Shown piece after piece: positions 24,615 through 34,742 of a DNA stretch of 64,000 nt. The notes below the pieces were generated by a model. It ran no database searches. It saw only the letters and a list, made by a program, of their open reading frames with translations, and had not been told where the DNA came from. Position 1 is the stretch's first letter; each line of letters starts with the position of its first letter. The stretch covers positions 9,426,501-9,490,500 of the forward strand of contig NC_061465.1 in NCBI RefSeq assembly GCF_022581195.2, read 5' to 3'. A program made the translations under genes and the position numbers. The stretch comes from Helicoverpa zea (lineage: Eukaryota > Arthropoda > Insecta > Lepidoptera > Noctuidae).

Positions 24615-24650
24615 ACAAGGGAAGGGATGTAGTGTCCTGCAGTATCACCG
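24615..24650 (+). other. Second polypurine-tract/LTR-start look-alike
   Basis: 'caagggaagggatgtagtgt' followed by 'cctgcag' resembles the true junction upstream of the 3' LTR (24854-24880), 'caagggagagatgtagtgta' followed by 'tgcagg'. It may be the remnant of an older LTR boundary or a duplicated polypurine tract. Confidence 0.5.
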
Positions 24651-24864
24651 ATATCTGTCGTCTCCTTAAATGGAAAGGGAAATGAAATGGAAACGGAACA
24701 AAGTAAATCAGTTTGATGGCAGTGTGATCGGTGGACTGATCTGATAGCGTGGTTTTGTTGTGCTGCAGGTGTTTGATAGATCTTTAAGAAATTACCAAAA
24801 TATTTATGAGTTTGATTGTTGGACTTTTTGAAACAAGGTTAAAATCAAAACAACAAGGGAGAGA

Positions 24865-25051
24865 TGTAGTGTATGCAGGTACATGTGCATCATTGTATAG
24901 GTTATGTCATTATTATGACGCCTCGTGCGCATACGTCACTCGGTTATAAATACCGGATCGAGCGGTGGGGAGTCGGTCGTTGTCAGACTGTCGACCTGTG
25001 TGGTGGTGCGTTGGCGAGTCGATTAACATAATAAAATGAGCGTACAATACA
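24865..25051 (+). repeat. 3' LTR
   Basis: 187 bp, identical by eye to the 5' LTR, preceded by the purine tract aagggagaga (24855-24864) and followed by the caggt target duplication. Confidence 0.95.
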
Positions 25052-25293
25052 CAGGTTTTTTTCGAAACCGCCTGACGACTTGTAGCTGTCGAATTGTAAC
25101 AACGACCTCTAGAGAGTAGGATTCGGGGCTGCTGGCTTTACGTTTCTAGAGCCTTGACAAAAGTATTCTGTCCCTTTCTTTGTTTTATAAAGTCGGCTTT
25201 ATTTTGTAGCATTTTACAAACAAATCCAACTTCAAACATATAATAAAAGCAACACGAAAACAAAAGCAAGAAACAAATTAAAAAGATGTTAGG

Positions 25294-25366
25294 TGCATCG
25301 GTCTAGAAGTCGGTGTCTAGAGGATGCATCTATATTTATTTAACCACCGAGATCTAGACCGATGCA
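25294..25366. other. Imperfect 22-bp inverted repeat
   Basis: 'tgcatcggtctagaagtcgg' pairs with 'ccgagatctagaccgatgca' with a few mismatches across a loop of about 29 nt. It lies within the composite element and probably belongs to it. Confidence 0.6.
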
Positions 25367-25929
25367 TATAAACACTTTTCTTGTTGTTTTTAGAAGTTGT
25401 TTTTTTTTGTAAAAAGTTTTTATTTTTAACTTTTGTGAAAAGTTCTCGTCAATACGAATAATATAAACACGACGTAACTAAAAACATACCGTTAAGGAGT
25501 TCTCTCGACTTTCTCACGTCTCCATCATCAGGTAAGCTCTAAACCTTCACTGTTTGATAGTATCACCAGACATACATCTGAGAATCAAGTTTAAATCCTA
25601 TGCATGCCTACAATTTCTGATAGTTGCCCTCGATTTCTCAGGATTTCCATCATCAGATCCTGACCTGATGACAATGGAAATAAACGGCGAGTATACTCTT
25701 TCACTACAAAGAAATGATTTCTCAAATCCGTCAAACGTGGTCGTTTAAATTCCCCATTGAAATGAGGAAAATATTTGATGTTTACACCAGATTTTCTCTA
25801 GATTCCCATGGTTCACATTGATGCGACTAATGCCATAGTAAATCAGAGCCTTTATCATTATACTGTGCTATATTTCGTTCGTATCCGCCGTGGGTATGGT
25901 TTCCATACTAAGGTGCCCAATGACCTTTG

Positions 25930-26720
25930 AATGATTTAAAATTTTTCACAGTTTAGAGGCCATTATATTTAAGAAGTGTTTGATATGAATTTCACTTTTT
26001 ATCAAAACTTTAATATCTCTACGCGTTCATGTGAAAAAGGGTACGTAGTAAGTTTATAATTATTAAAAAAATATTTTATGTCATGTAAGCAAAAATAATA
26101 TTATTTTAATATTTTATGTAACTTCAAATTTATCATTTTCGTAATTTTTCCTTTATCTGTACTATATAACGTTGCTTCGTGCCGAATTTCAAGATTCTGA
26201 GTTCACGGGAAGTACCTTGTAGGTTTTGATTCCCTAGCGTGAGACGGAAATTCGTCTAAGGTGTCGGTAAAACTGCTGTATCTTTTGATCGCGTTAACTT
26301 AGAAGTTTGATTTTTTCATTGCTTAAAGGGACAATAAACCTAGGTATTTGGTATAAATTTCAATTTGGTACCTTTATTCGTTCGTGAGAAATAAGGTAGT
26401 AAGTTTCATTTTATTAAAATATTTTTATTATATTATATAACAAAAAAAATGTGATTTTCGCAATTTTTCCTATATTTGCATTATATGACAATGCTTCATG
26501 CCAAATTTCAAGATTCTGAGTTTACGGGAAGTACCCTGTAGGTTTTGATTCCTTTGCGAGTGTCGAAAATTTGTTGAAAATATCGACATAATCGGTTGTA
26601 TCTGTTGATTGGCTTGGCTTAGAAGTTTGATATTTTCACAGCTTAAAGGGACAATAGACCCGAGTATTTCATGTGAATTTCAGCTTGATACGTTCACGCG
26701 TTCTTAAGATAAAGGGTCTT
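25930..26720 (+). repeat. Degenerate tandem repeat of about 300-bp units
   Basis: Two full units share 'aatttcaagattctgag', 'gggaagtacc(t/c)tgtagg', 'cttagaagtttgat' and 'aaagggacaata' (about 26140-26425 and 26455-26720). A partial third precedes them (about 25930-26090). The array leads into the (GACA)n tract. Confidence 0.7.
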
Positions 26721-26751
<31 letters not shown>

Positions 26752-26752
26752 G
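26721..26752 (+). repeat. (GACA)n microsatellite
   Basis: About seven gaca units, followed by gacgga. It sits immediately upstream of the 3' terminal motif of the composite repeat, as such tracts do in this moth repeat family. Confidence 0.9.
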
Positions 26753-26814
26753 GACAACAAAGTGATCCTATAAGGGTTCCGTTTTTTCCTTTCGAGGTAC
26801 GGAACCCTAAAAAA

Positions 26815-27867
26815 TAATGGTGTACTTTATGAGTATAATTTTATATTTAGTCCGGACCCGTCCACACACATTGCGCGTCTTGTAACATTTTTTGAAGAAA
26901 AATATCTACTAAAGTAGGCACTATTGATTTCTTGTAAGTAATTGATAGCTAATCCATCAATGGTGTTTGTAGTACAACCGTGGATCACCATGGACCAATG
27001 TGTGGACGAGATAATGGGATTGTATGCAAATATTGTGCTTAGTGTCTCGCGGATACTAGGGTGCTGTTTGCTCTAGACTGGTTAGCGATTGTATGCTACA
27101 GATGTAAGTAGATTTAGAGGGAATCTTAAAGGAAAAGGACATTTAAAATTCATTACTACCACGGAGGAGAAAAGACTAGTTCATTACATATTCAAGTTCA
27201 GAAGGTTCATATGACGCTTAACAGCTGGTTGAAACTTCCAGTATACACAGACTGGATAATTTTGCATAGTGATATTAAATAGTAAATTATTTATTTTATT
27301 TATTTACCAAACTGTCATGATCTGAAACGAGACGGTCTTCAAGGACTTTCGACATTTGGAAAACTTACCCCCAACACCCACAGATGACCACGACCATTCT
27401 ATCAAGAGTGATATCTACAAACAAGAAGAAACGACACGAAGTTGAAAGTGTCCGTTCTACGGTTTATATACTCTGTGGCATTTACAAACCTTAGTCACAA
27501 GCCTACATACATGCAGTCATTGCTTGTTTGCTAATAGCTTGAACAGTTCCAATTACAGCCAAAGCCCCGTTTGTATTCAGGCTTTTCTACGTGTTTGAAT
27601 ACATTCTAAATTCGTCCCCATCATAAAAAGATAAAGATTGTGTGTGAGTGAGCTGTTAAATATCGTATTTCTGAAGATATTTATGTGCCCTATGTAAGTG
27701 ATAATAGGCATTGTTATTTGAAGAATATTCTTAGCGTAGAATTTGCAATATTCTTAATTAACTTAAATATTTTCTACGTATTCCGCGATACTTGCAGTCG
27801 TTGACCTTGTTAATGGCTGTAGTTTTTATTTGTACATATACATAAATAGCTATTTCCTAAAGCTACG
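26815..27867. other. Gene-free stretch
   Basis: AT-rich DNA; no gene, RNA or repeat boundary supported. Confidence 0.45.
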
Positions 27868-28012
27868 CCGTCTTACCACAAAAACTTTTTAACGTCAGTT
27901 TAAGACTTGTCTAAAAAAATGTCAAATTATGACGTTGACATATGGTTCATTTTGGAGCCAAATTTTTTATAGACAAGTGTAAAACAGTGGTTAAAGTTTT
28001 TGTAGTAAGGCC
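27868..28012. mobile_element. MITE, copy 1 (about 145 bp)
   Basis: Near-palindromic element. 'cttaccacaaaaacttttta' at the left is mirrored by 'taaagtttttgtagtaagg' at the right, and 'acttgtctaaaaaa' by 'tatagacaagtgt'. It is nearly identical to the copy at 37100-37244, including the central 'catatggttcattttggagc'. Target duplications are not clear. It is non-coding. Confidence 0.9.
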
Positions 28013-28133
28013 AATAGTTAAGTTAAATTTATATCACCCAAAATCCCACTAAACAATTTTATTCAATTTTGCATCGGAACAATTTAGCTCAGCATATTTT
28101 AAGCTAAACTCGAAACGTAGTACATAACCAGTT

Positions 28134-28738
28134 TAGAGTGACCGCACACTGCAAACTTTTAGTCGGCCGGTAGCTAGTTTGGGCTCATGAATCAGTATGA
28201 AGATGAATGGTAATACGCACATTATTAAGATCAGGTATGATGATGATGATGTCCTCCTAGCCGAGTATCGGCTACGGCGGCTGTTATTATGTAAGGAGAC
28301 TAGCCGACTGCGCAGGACATATTATAGTGCACAAGCATTTGCGCAGACACAGGTATACTCACTATTCCTTCACTCTCATAGCCCGATGGGACAGCAATCC
28401 GACACGACTGGAGAGAGATCAGGCGCAAGACCGACAGTTATGTGCTCTCCGATGCACGGGTGTATCAATCACCAACTTCCAGGCTCCGGGCTTCTTTGTA
28501 AAAGTCTTCTAAAACCCACAGAGATTTCGGCTCGACTCGGGAATCGAACCCGAGACCTCGTGCTCAGCAACCGCACTTGCGACAGCTAGACCAACGCGGC
28601 AGTTAAGATCAGGTATTTAGTCGCTATAAAGCGGACTAAAACTTTGATTAGAATCAAGATTTTCTTTCAAAATTTTATTTGCCAAACATTGAGTCAACTT
28701 TCAGCCGACTGTTTAGTTTTCAGTGTGCAGATACTCTT
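28134..28738. mobile_element. MITE-like element carrying a nested SINE
   Basis: The left end, 'gtgaccgcacactgcaaact' followed by a tagtcggccg segment, is mirrored imperfectly at the right by 'cagccgactg' and 'tttcagtgtgcag'. The nested SINE (28239-28602) with its duplication interrupts it. Without the SINE the element would be about 230 bp. I recognise the 'cgcacactgcaaacttttag' end as a common moth MITE. Confidence 0.65.
28239..28602 (-). mobile_element. tRNA-derived SINE, minus strand, 14-bp target duplication
   Basis: Flanked by perfect 14-bp repeats, ttaagatcaggtat (28225-28238 and 28603-28616). Read on the minus strand, the tRNA-like head with its B box lies at the right end and the (GAT/ATC) tail at the left. 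It carries about 50 nt between head and body that are missing from the copy at 21500-21813, so two subfamilies are present. A 130-codon plus-strand frame across it is a shadow. Confidence 0.92.
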
Positions 28739-29574
28739 ACCGTCCATTTGAATATTATTCCAGTGTTTGTGGGTAGGAAATAATTTAGGCTAAGCCGCGG
28801 TTTGAGGTTGTTTATGAACGTTAATACAACTAGCAAATGTCAAGGACTTTGTAATGAACCTTATCTGTAGTGATCAAGTTTTCTTTGTGCTTGATTTCTT
28901 TTGGTTTTATTTCCAAGTTCGGTTTAGTTTGTGGTATTTCCTGGCTATGAATAGCGGGTGTATTATTTAGTACTGTTGTTTTTGCTACTGTTGTTCTTTA
29001 TCATGTAGAATGGCTAAAGTAATAGATGTTACCTATTACATTTAATTTACCAAATAATCTTGATCCTATTTAGCTGTCGAGTAGTTTCTTGTAAGGATTA
29101 CTATTATGTGTTAAGAGTTTTCTTAGAAGTCAGATTCTTCGAAGATTTATTGTCGCTATGGTATTTCAGACTTACTCTGTAACTATCCAAAAAATTGCTT
29201 TGATATTTATTGACAAATATTGATGTTCATCGCATCAAACATTGTAGAACTGTTTTATTACCTATTTTAACCGTCTAACGAAACCAAACAAACGTTCATT
29301 ATCAGCATTAATACCTACATCTCTTTGTATTGGCCAATATACATATGTATGTATTTATGTATTTATATACATTCTATCCTCGTGAAGTACATTACCACAA
29401 TAGATCACTGCCCCGCATAGATCGCGACGCGCGATAAAACTGCAATTTGGGTGCACCTTTATCGTTGCATCCATTGTGCAAGTGCAAGCGGAATACGTTC
29501 TGTGTAGGTATTTATTTTATTGTAATCTATGCTGAAACTACGGGAACTCGTAGTAGTTAATTATAGTAAATAGA
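28739..29574. other. Gene-free stretch
   Basis: No supported feature. Confidence 0.45.
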
Positions 29575-29853
29575 TACCCTACTAAAATATTAATTGCAAA
29601 AGTTTCTATTTATGGATGTTTGTAACTCTTTCACGCTAAAACTATCAAGTGGATTTTTATGAAGATAATATCTTCTATATTTATAAAATAAAGTCATGGT
29701 AGTTACACATTTTATAAATCAAGAATGGCTGAACCGATTACGCTGAAAATTGGAGGAGAGGTAGCTTAGACCCGGGAAAAGGACATGGGATTTTGAGTTT
29801 TTGTCACCATCCGGGATGCGGGTGAAACCGCGGGCAGAAGCTAGTAGCTCAGA
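29575..29853. repeat. RTE-like LINE end fragment, opposite orientation to 8001-8218
   Basis: Ends in 'gtgaaaccgcgggcagaagc' plus tagta, the reverse of the 'actagct...' start of related fragments, and contains 'atggctgaaccgattacgct'. No coding sequence is retained. Confidence 0.65.
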
Positions 29854-30293
29854 ATAACATAAGTTACTTTTTAACTTCGTGCAAGAAGTATTTCCTTAAC
29901 TAGTAATCTGTGGCGAAAGCTAGTTCATATTTAAGGTTGTTATTTCTAATTTGGTTATGAAACATGTCTCATCCAGATGAACCGGAGATTACAGTCTGCG
30001 TTCGAAGAAAATGTATTAGAATTTCCAATAATATAATTTTTGAAAGTTCTTTCTTAGTGGTTTGAATGTCAAAGCATTTCGACTTATGCAAATCAGAATA
30101 TTCTATTAGATTTTTAGGAATCTTAGAGATTAAAGTCATGAAAAAATAATTATTTTATTGATACGACAGTCAACCACTACTGATAGACGAGAAGTCTTAA
30201 AAATGGTCACTGAATACTCAAAAACCTTATTGTATTTTATCTATCTACACATACCTAACAGCTAGAATTTCTAACATTTTCAGTTCCTTAACA

Positions 30294-30563
30294 CGACGAC
30301 CTCTGTGGCGCAAAGGTCACCAAGCCGGACTGCCGAACATGAGGTCCCGGGTTCGATTCCCGGTTCGGTCGATATTTGTGTGATGAGCATGCTTGTTGGC
30401 CGTGGTCTGGGTGTTACTATATGTATTTATAAATATGTATATATGTAGCTATATGTAGTTTATCAGTTGTGTTAGCACCCATAACACAAGTTAATAAAAT
30501 AACTTACCATGGGGCTAACCGACCGTGTGTGAAAAGGTGTCGCGACATTATTATTATTATTAT
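30294..30563 (+). mobile_element. tRNA-derived SINE with (ATT)n tail
   Basis: A tRNA-like head with A box tggcgcaaaggtc (30306-30318) and B box ggttcgattcc (30350-30360) is followed by a body of about 190 bp and a (att)n tail at 30547-30563. This is a different family from 21500-21813. The tail runs straight into the next repeat, so no independent target duplication can be read. Confidence 0.85.
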
Positions 30564-32705
30564 CTTGTATGTCTCTACCAGACCTCGGGACTATAGAGTC
30601 CCGGATTTTTGGGAGGCGAACGTGGGGCCGAAGCCAACACGCTGAAGCCCTTTTGAGACAACTTTAATGAAATGGTGACTCAAAACCGACAATTATCCCT
30701 GTATACACTATAGAAATGTACCCAAGGACAATCCCCGGTTCTGTGCTAAACTATTGCTAACTATGGATGAAAACTACTTGGGCTATTGTGATGGGATGCT
30801 AGCAGTGGCGAGGCGTCCTTATAAGCCGATTCCCATCGGCTTCCCTTTCGAATTTCAAGAAAGAAGCATAGGTATAAGTTATAATATAGGTATAGGTATA
30901 ATTAATATAATCATTTAAACTGCACAATTTAAATATGTAGGTATAACAAAACGCCTACCACCGTAAAAAAAATTGTCTATAAATTACTTGAAACATTTTG
31001 CTCCTACTAAACAAGCCGCGGCTTCCTCCGCCATACAAAACTACGCTTGCGTGACGTCATCCACGCCGCGCCGCGCGATGTTCGCGGCATATGGGCGAGC
31101 GGTAAGCCGGCTCACGGAGCGGCTTCCAGCTTTCAAAACTCGCGAGTGAACGAGAAAGAACGCGTCAAGAGTAGAGTAGCTATATCTGTCTACGCGCGAG
31201 TGACAGCGCTTAGAGCTCTCAAATATGTAAACAAACAAATCAGACAAATTCACTCTCATTGTTCTTATTTTGTTTTAGATAATATCATTAACAATTTGTT
31301 CGTTGAATTATTTAATTGAATTTAATAGTGTGTGTATCATTTGGAAATAACATAGTTCGTGTGTGTACAATATTTTATGTTGGTTGAAGTGTTTTAGTTA
31401 CATTATGTCAACATAGATGGCGTTGTGCATTTTTATGCAAATCCTGAATCGCGCTGTTAAGATTCTCCGCGATTTAATGACCCCAGTTGGGATTTTTTTT
31501 TTTTGAATTCACCAAGTATATAATTTTGTTTAAGTAGTTGGCTGTATCGTTACTCCCTACTGATCCCCGCGATCGCACCGTGTGACCGACCTGGTACTCA
31601 GTACAAGAAGTACACAGTACTACAGTGTGTGTACCTAGTGAAAATAGAGATACCTACGTTGAATTGAGTTATTTTGATACGTAGACAGTTGGCATCAGGT
31701 TTCTTTTTAGTGTACCTACTTTTAAAACTTAACTAGGATAGCATTTATCGCATTAGACTGTTTTCCGACAGATTATTTACTTTAGGAAGGAACTTATTTT
31801 TCAAGGTTAAGTTTTGAGAATAAAAACGTGTTATAAAACTCGGGCACGCCGCTCGGGTGAATTACCTACCAATATTACGTCTATATTAAAATTACTAACG
31901 TCCTGACGGATAAATACCTACGATAAATATCAATGGCTAACAGGCCGTTGTAAATTAAATACTTAAAATGTATTGTTTCTAGTGCCAAGTTTTCTCAGAT
32001 TCTAGTAGTTAATATACCTAACTAAAGATAATAAAGTTTTATAGATATTAATAATCTGCCGAATTCCTCGAGAAAACATGTTCAAACTATCAGTCTCTCA
32101 GTCAGTGCTAAAAGGTGGACTGAGAAATTACCTCCATTACCTCTCCCCCCCATCCCTGAGTACTCCCCCCCCCCCAGTTTTTTTTTTTGCTGCGGCTTCC
32201 CTATTTCATTAAACCACCCTTCGCCACTGGATGCTAGTGGACTAGGAATGGGGAAACTACGGGAACTATGGCACCTGCCGATAACAATGTAATAAATACA
32301 CGTAAAAATGGCAGGTGGAGACTCGCCAACTCACTTACTGGGCCCCCGGGAATCAGTCGCTAAATCGCAACAAGGGGGCAACAGGTACATGAGCGGCTGA
32401 AGGGTGAGGATACCTCGGCGGACTTTAAACGCAGATCACGCGCTCCCTGTGGGTCCAGCATCACCGGCCCACTCGCCACTTACCACGAGGCACCTACCCT
32501 CCGAGCGGGCTGCTAACCCTACTCTAGCGACTCCACTCTGACCGGCCGGTGAAGGCAAGCCAAGAGGCGGGAGACCTATCCCCCGTCATGCTTCACTCCG
32601 GCAAGCCGGAGGTGGGGGACAGTATACTCTCCCTGGAGCACTCGGATATATAGCCCCGCGGGGTCGCTACTCCCCGTCATCCGCCTCAGATGCCCTGCGG
32701 GGCTT
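30564..32705 (+). mobile_element. GC-rich retroposon unit, copy 1, interrupted by a hAT element
   Basis: Consists of 30564-30802 and 32230-32705, about 715 bp once the nested hAT element is removed. It begins 'cttgtatgtctctaccagac' and ends 'cagatgccctgcggggctt', followed by (TTA)n. Copy 2 lies directly downstream. No open frame runs through it. It may be a LINE 3' region or a long SINE-like retroposon; I cannot name the family. Confidence 0.75.
30803..32229. mobile_element. Non-autonomous hAT-type element, 1427 bp
   Basis: Ends cagtggcga and tcgccactg form short inverted repeats. The flanks are a perfect 8-bp duplication, gatgctag (30795-30802, 32230-32237). The pre-insertion site is confirmed by copy 2 of the host repeat at 32955. 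Eight-bp duplications and a CAGTGGCG end are hAT hallmarks. No transposase frame is present. The interior includes an unusual CpG-rich, promoter-like block at about 31015-31230 with a CRE-like site, and C and T runs near the right end. Confidence 0.9.
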
Positions 32706-32722
32706 ATTATTATTATTATTAT

Positions 32723-33429
32723 CTTGTATGTCTCTACCAGACCTCGGGACTATAGAGTCCCGGATTTTTGGGAGGCGAACGTGGGGCCGAAGCCAACACG
32801 CTGAAGCCCTTTTGAGACAACTTTAATGAAATGGTAACACAAAACCGACGATTATCCCTGTATACACTATAGAAATGTACCCAAGGACAATCCCCGGTTC
32901 TGTGCTAAACTATTGCTAACTATGGATGAAAACTACTTAGGCTATTGTGATGGGATGCTAATGGACTAGGAATGGGGAAACTACGGGAACTATGGCACCT
33001 GCCGATGACAATGTATTAAATACATGTTAAAATGGCAGGTGGAGACTCGCCAACTCACTTACTGGGCCCCCGGGAATCAGTCACTGAAAAGCAACAAGAG
33101 GGCAACAGGGACATGAGCGGCTGAGAAGGGTGAGGATACCTCGGCGGACTTTAAACACAGATCACGCGCTCCCTGTGGGTCCAGCATCACCGGCCCACTC
33201 GCCACTTACCACGAGGCACCTACCCTCCGAGCAGGACTAACCTTGCTCTAGCGACTCCACTCTGACCGGCCGATGAAGGCAAGCCAAGAGGCGAGAGACC
33301 TATCCCTCGTCATGCTTCACTCCGGCAAGCCGGAGGTGGGGGACAGTATACTCTCCCTGGAGCACTCGGATATATAGCCCCGCGGGGTCGCTACTCCCCG
33401 TCATCCGCCTCAGATGCCCTGCGGGGCTT
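32723..33429 (+). mobile_element. GC-rich retroposon unit, copy 2
   Basis: An uninterrupted copy (707 bp) of the unit at 30564-32705, highly similar by eye with a few indels, preceded and followed by (TTA)n (32706-32722 and 33430-33445). The head-to-tail arrangement joined by the same microsatellite suggests dimerisation or repeated insertion into TTA repeats. Confidence 0.85.
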
Positions 33430-33445
33430 ATTATTATTATTATTA

Positions 33446-34486
33446 ACAAAATATATTCCTTTATCACTGCCACTGGCCGGTCTCCGATTCAACTCTCGTG
33501 AAATATATTATCCTTTTGACCGTCCCACCTGAATTTCCATTGAAAAGTTTTCTCTGTATTCAATAGTTTCTATAGTCTGACCAATAAATGTTTGTATTGT
33601 TTGATAATGGGGCGTTTTGTAAGGGTTGCTTTGGGTATTATTTGATTGAAATTGAAGGGTTGTTGTTTTAACTGGTAGTTGCATATACCTACTCAATATT
33701 TATTTCACTCGAAAATGAGTAGTATGTTAATAAAAACGATTGAAATGTAAAAAAGGATAAAAGAATAATGGATTTAAAGTACTACTTTCTGTCGGTCTTA
33801 CATCATTTCTCAGGTTTTTTTGTACATTCAAATACTTTCAAGATATTTTACTCCGGGAAACGGACCTACAAACATACAAAGGCTTCTTTTTAAGTTTGTA
33901 TATATTACGAATATAGTTATATAGCTTTATAGTTTATACTACAGGTAATCCTATACCTGATATCACACCCAAAAGTATCACTCTTCAATAGGCATGATGA
34001 CAGTAATTAAAAATCATTAAAATATTATACTTATTAAATAAAAGTCGAAGCTCGGAATATAAAACGCGCATTGTTTTCTTTTTTAATAATGTGATTAATA
34101 TTTATTTTTATAAAATAAAACTACGAAATAAGGCAATCCGCCATGATATCTTGAACACCAATCAGAGCGCGTGACGTCACCTTTTGGTCGACGCATTAAA
34201 AACTCGCACAAACGTCACATTTCGTATTGTAAACTTCCTCTGTGAATCTCTGTGTTTTCATTAATTAATTGTTTATAACGAGTACTATTTGAATGTAAAT
34301 GTTATTAAAATCGAATATAAAATAACACGAATCATGAAGCAAGGATTGATTAGGCAAACAACGATAATTTGCCTAGAATCGATATATGCTAGGAGAGTTT
34401 TTGGCATCAAATAAAGATATCTTTAGGATGCAAAAAAGATGTATTATGTCTATGTGTAAAGTAAAAGTAACAGACAGTTGTGCACC
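33446..34486. other. Gene-free stretch
   Basis: AT-rich. A CRE-like palindrome, gtgacgtcac, lies at 34171-34180 in a short GC-richer segment; otherwise nothing supported. Confidence 0.45.
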
Positions 34487-34742
34487 TTTTTAGGGTTCCG
34501 TACCCAAAAGGTAAAACGGGACCATCCGTCCGTCCATCCGTCCGTCCGTCCGTCCGTCCATGTTGGATTTTTCACAGATGATATATTTCTGTTGCCGTTA
34601 TAACAACAAATACTGAAAATTTGAATAAAATAAATAATTTGGGTGGCTCCCATACAACAAACGTTTTTTTTTTTATGGTACGGAACCGGGTAACCGGGTT
34701 TTTACCGTGGGTAAGTCCGAGTCGCACTTGGCCGGTTTTTTA
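34487..34742 (-). mobile_element. Short copy of the 'ggccaagtgcg' repeat family, minus strand
   Basis: The right end read on minus is 'aaaaccggccaagtgcgact'. The left end is a 'tagggttccgtacc' motif next to a (CCGT)n tract (34523-34560). Having both family termini within 256 bp makes it an internally deleted derivative of the family at 18214-26814. Confidence 0.75.

Larger units (their letters stand above)
19192..25051 (+). mobile_element. Complete non-autonomous LTR retrotransposon (LARD-like), 5860 bp
   Basis: Two 187-bp LTRs (19192-19378, 24865-25051) look identical base for base, begin TG, end CA, and are flanked by the 5-bp duplication caggt (19187-19191, 25052-25056). A 13-base primer site at 19380-19392 fits tRNA-Ser(GCU), and a purine tract (24855-24864) abuts the 3' LTR. 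The 5.5-kb interior has no frame above 138 codons and no gag, protease, reverse transcriptase or integrase motif, so it must move using proteins supplied in trans. Plus orientation is set by the primer site and polypurine tract. The interior carries a 47-bp array, a 30-bp array and a nested SINE. The 5-bp duplication and this primer type fit a Gypsy-like or BEL/Pao-like partner; which one is not decided. Identical LTRs imply very recent insertion. Confidence 0.93.
18214..26814 (+). mobile_element. Composite interspersed repeat, split by an LTR retrotransposon
   Basis: The left end is 'aaaaccggccaagtgcgagt' followed by an 'agggttccgtac' motif. The right end is a (GACA)n tract, 'aagtgatcctataagggttc', and 'gtacggaaccct' plus A residues. 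The same two ends occur in the 256-bp minus-strand copy at 34487-34742, which supports treating them as termini of one family. Removing the nested LTR element and one 5-bp duplication leaves about 2.7 kb. Inside are inverted arms of about 200 bp on either side of the LTR element (18722-18925 and 25487-25690) and a degenerate tandem repeat of about 300 bp at 25930-26720. No intact protein is seen. Joining the ends across the LTR element is inference. Confidence 0.5.

Noticed and set aside
28197..28589. 130-codon plus-strand frame
   Set aside because: Shadow of the minus-strand SINE at 28239-28602; its peptide resembles the translation of the copy at 21500-21813.
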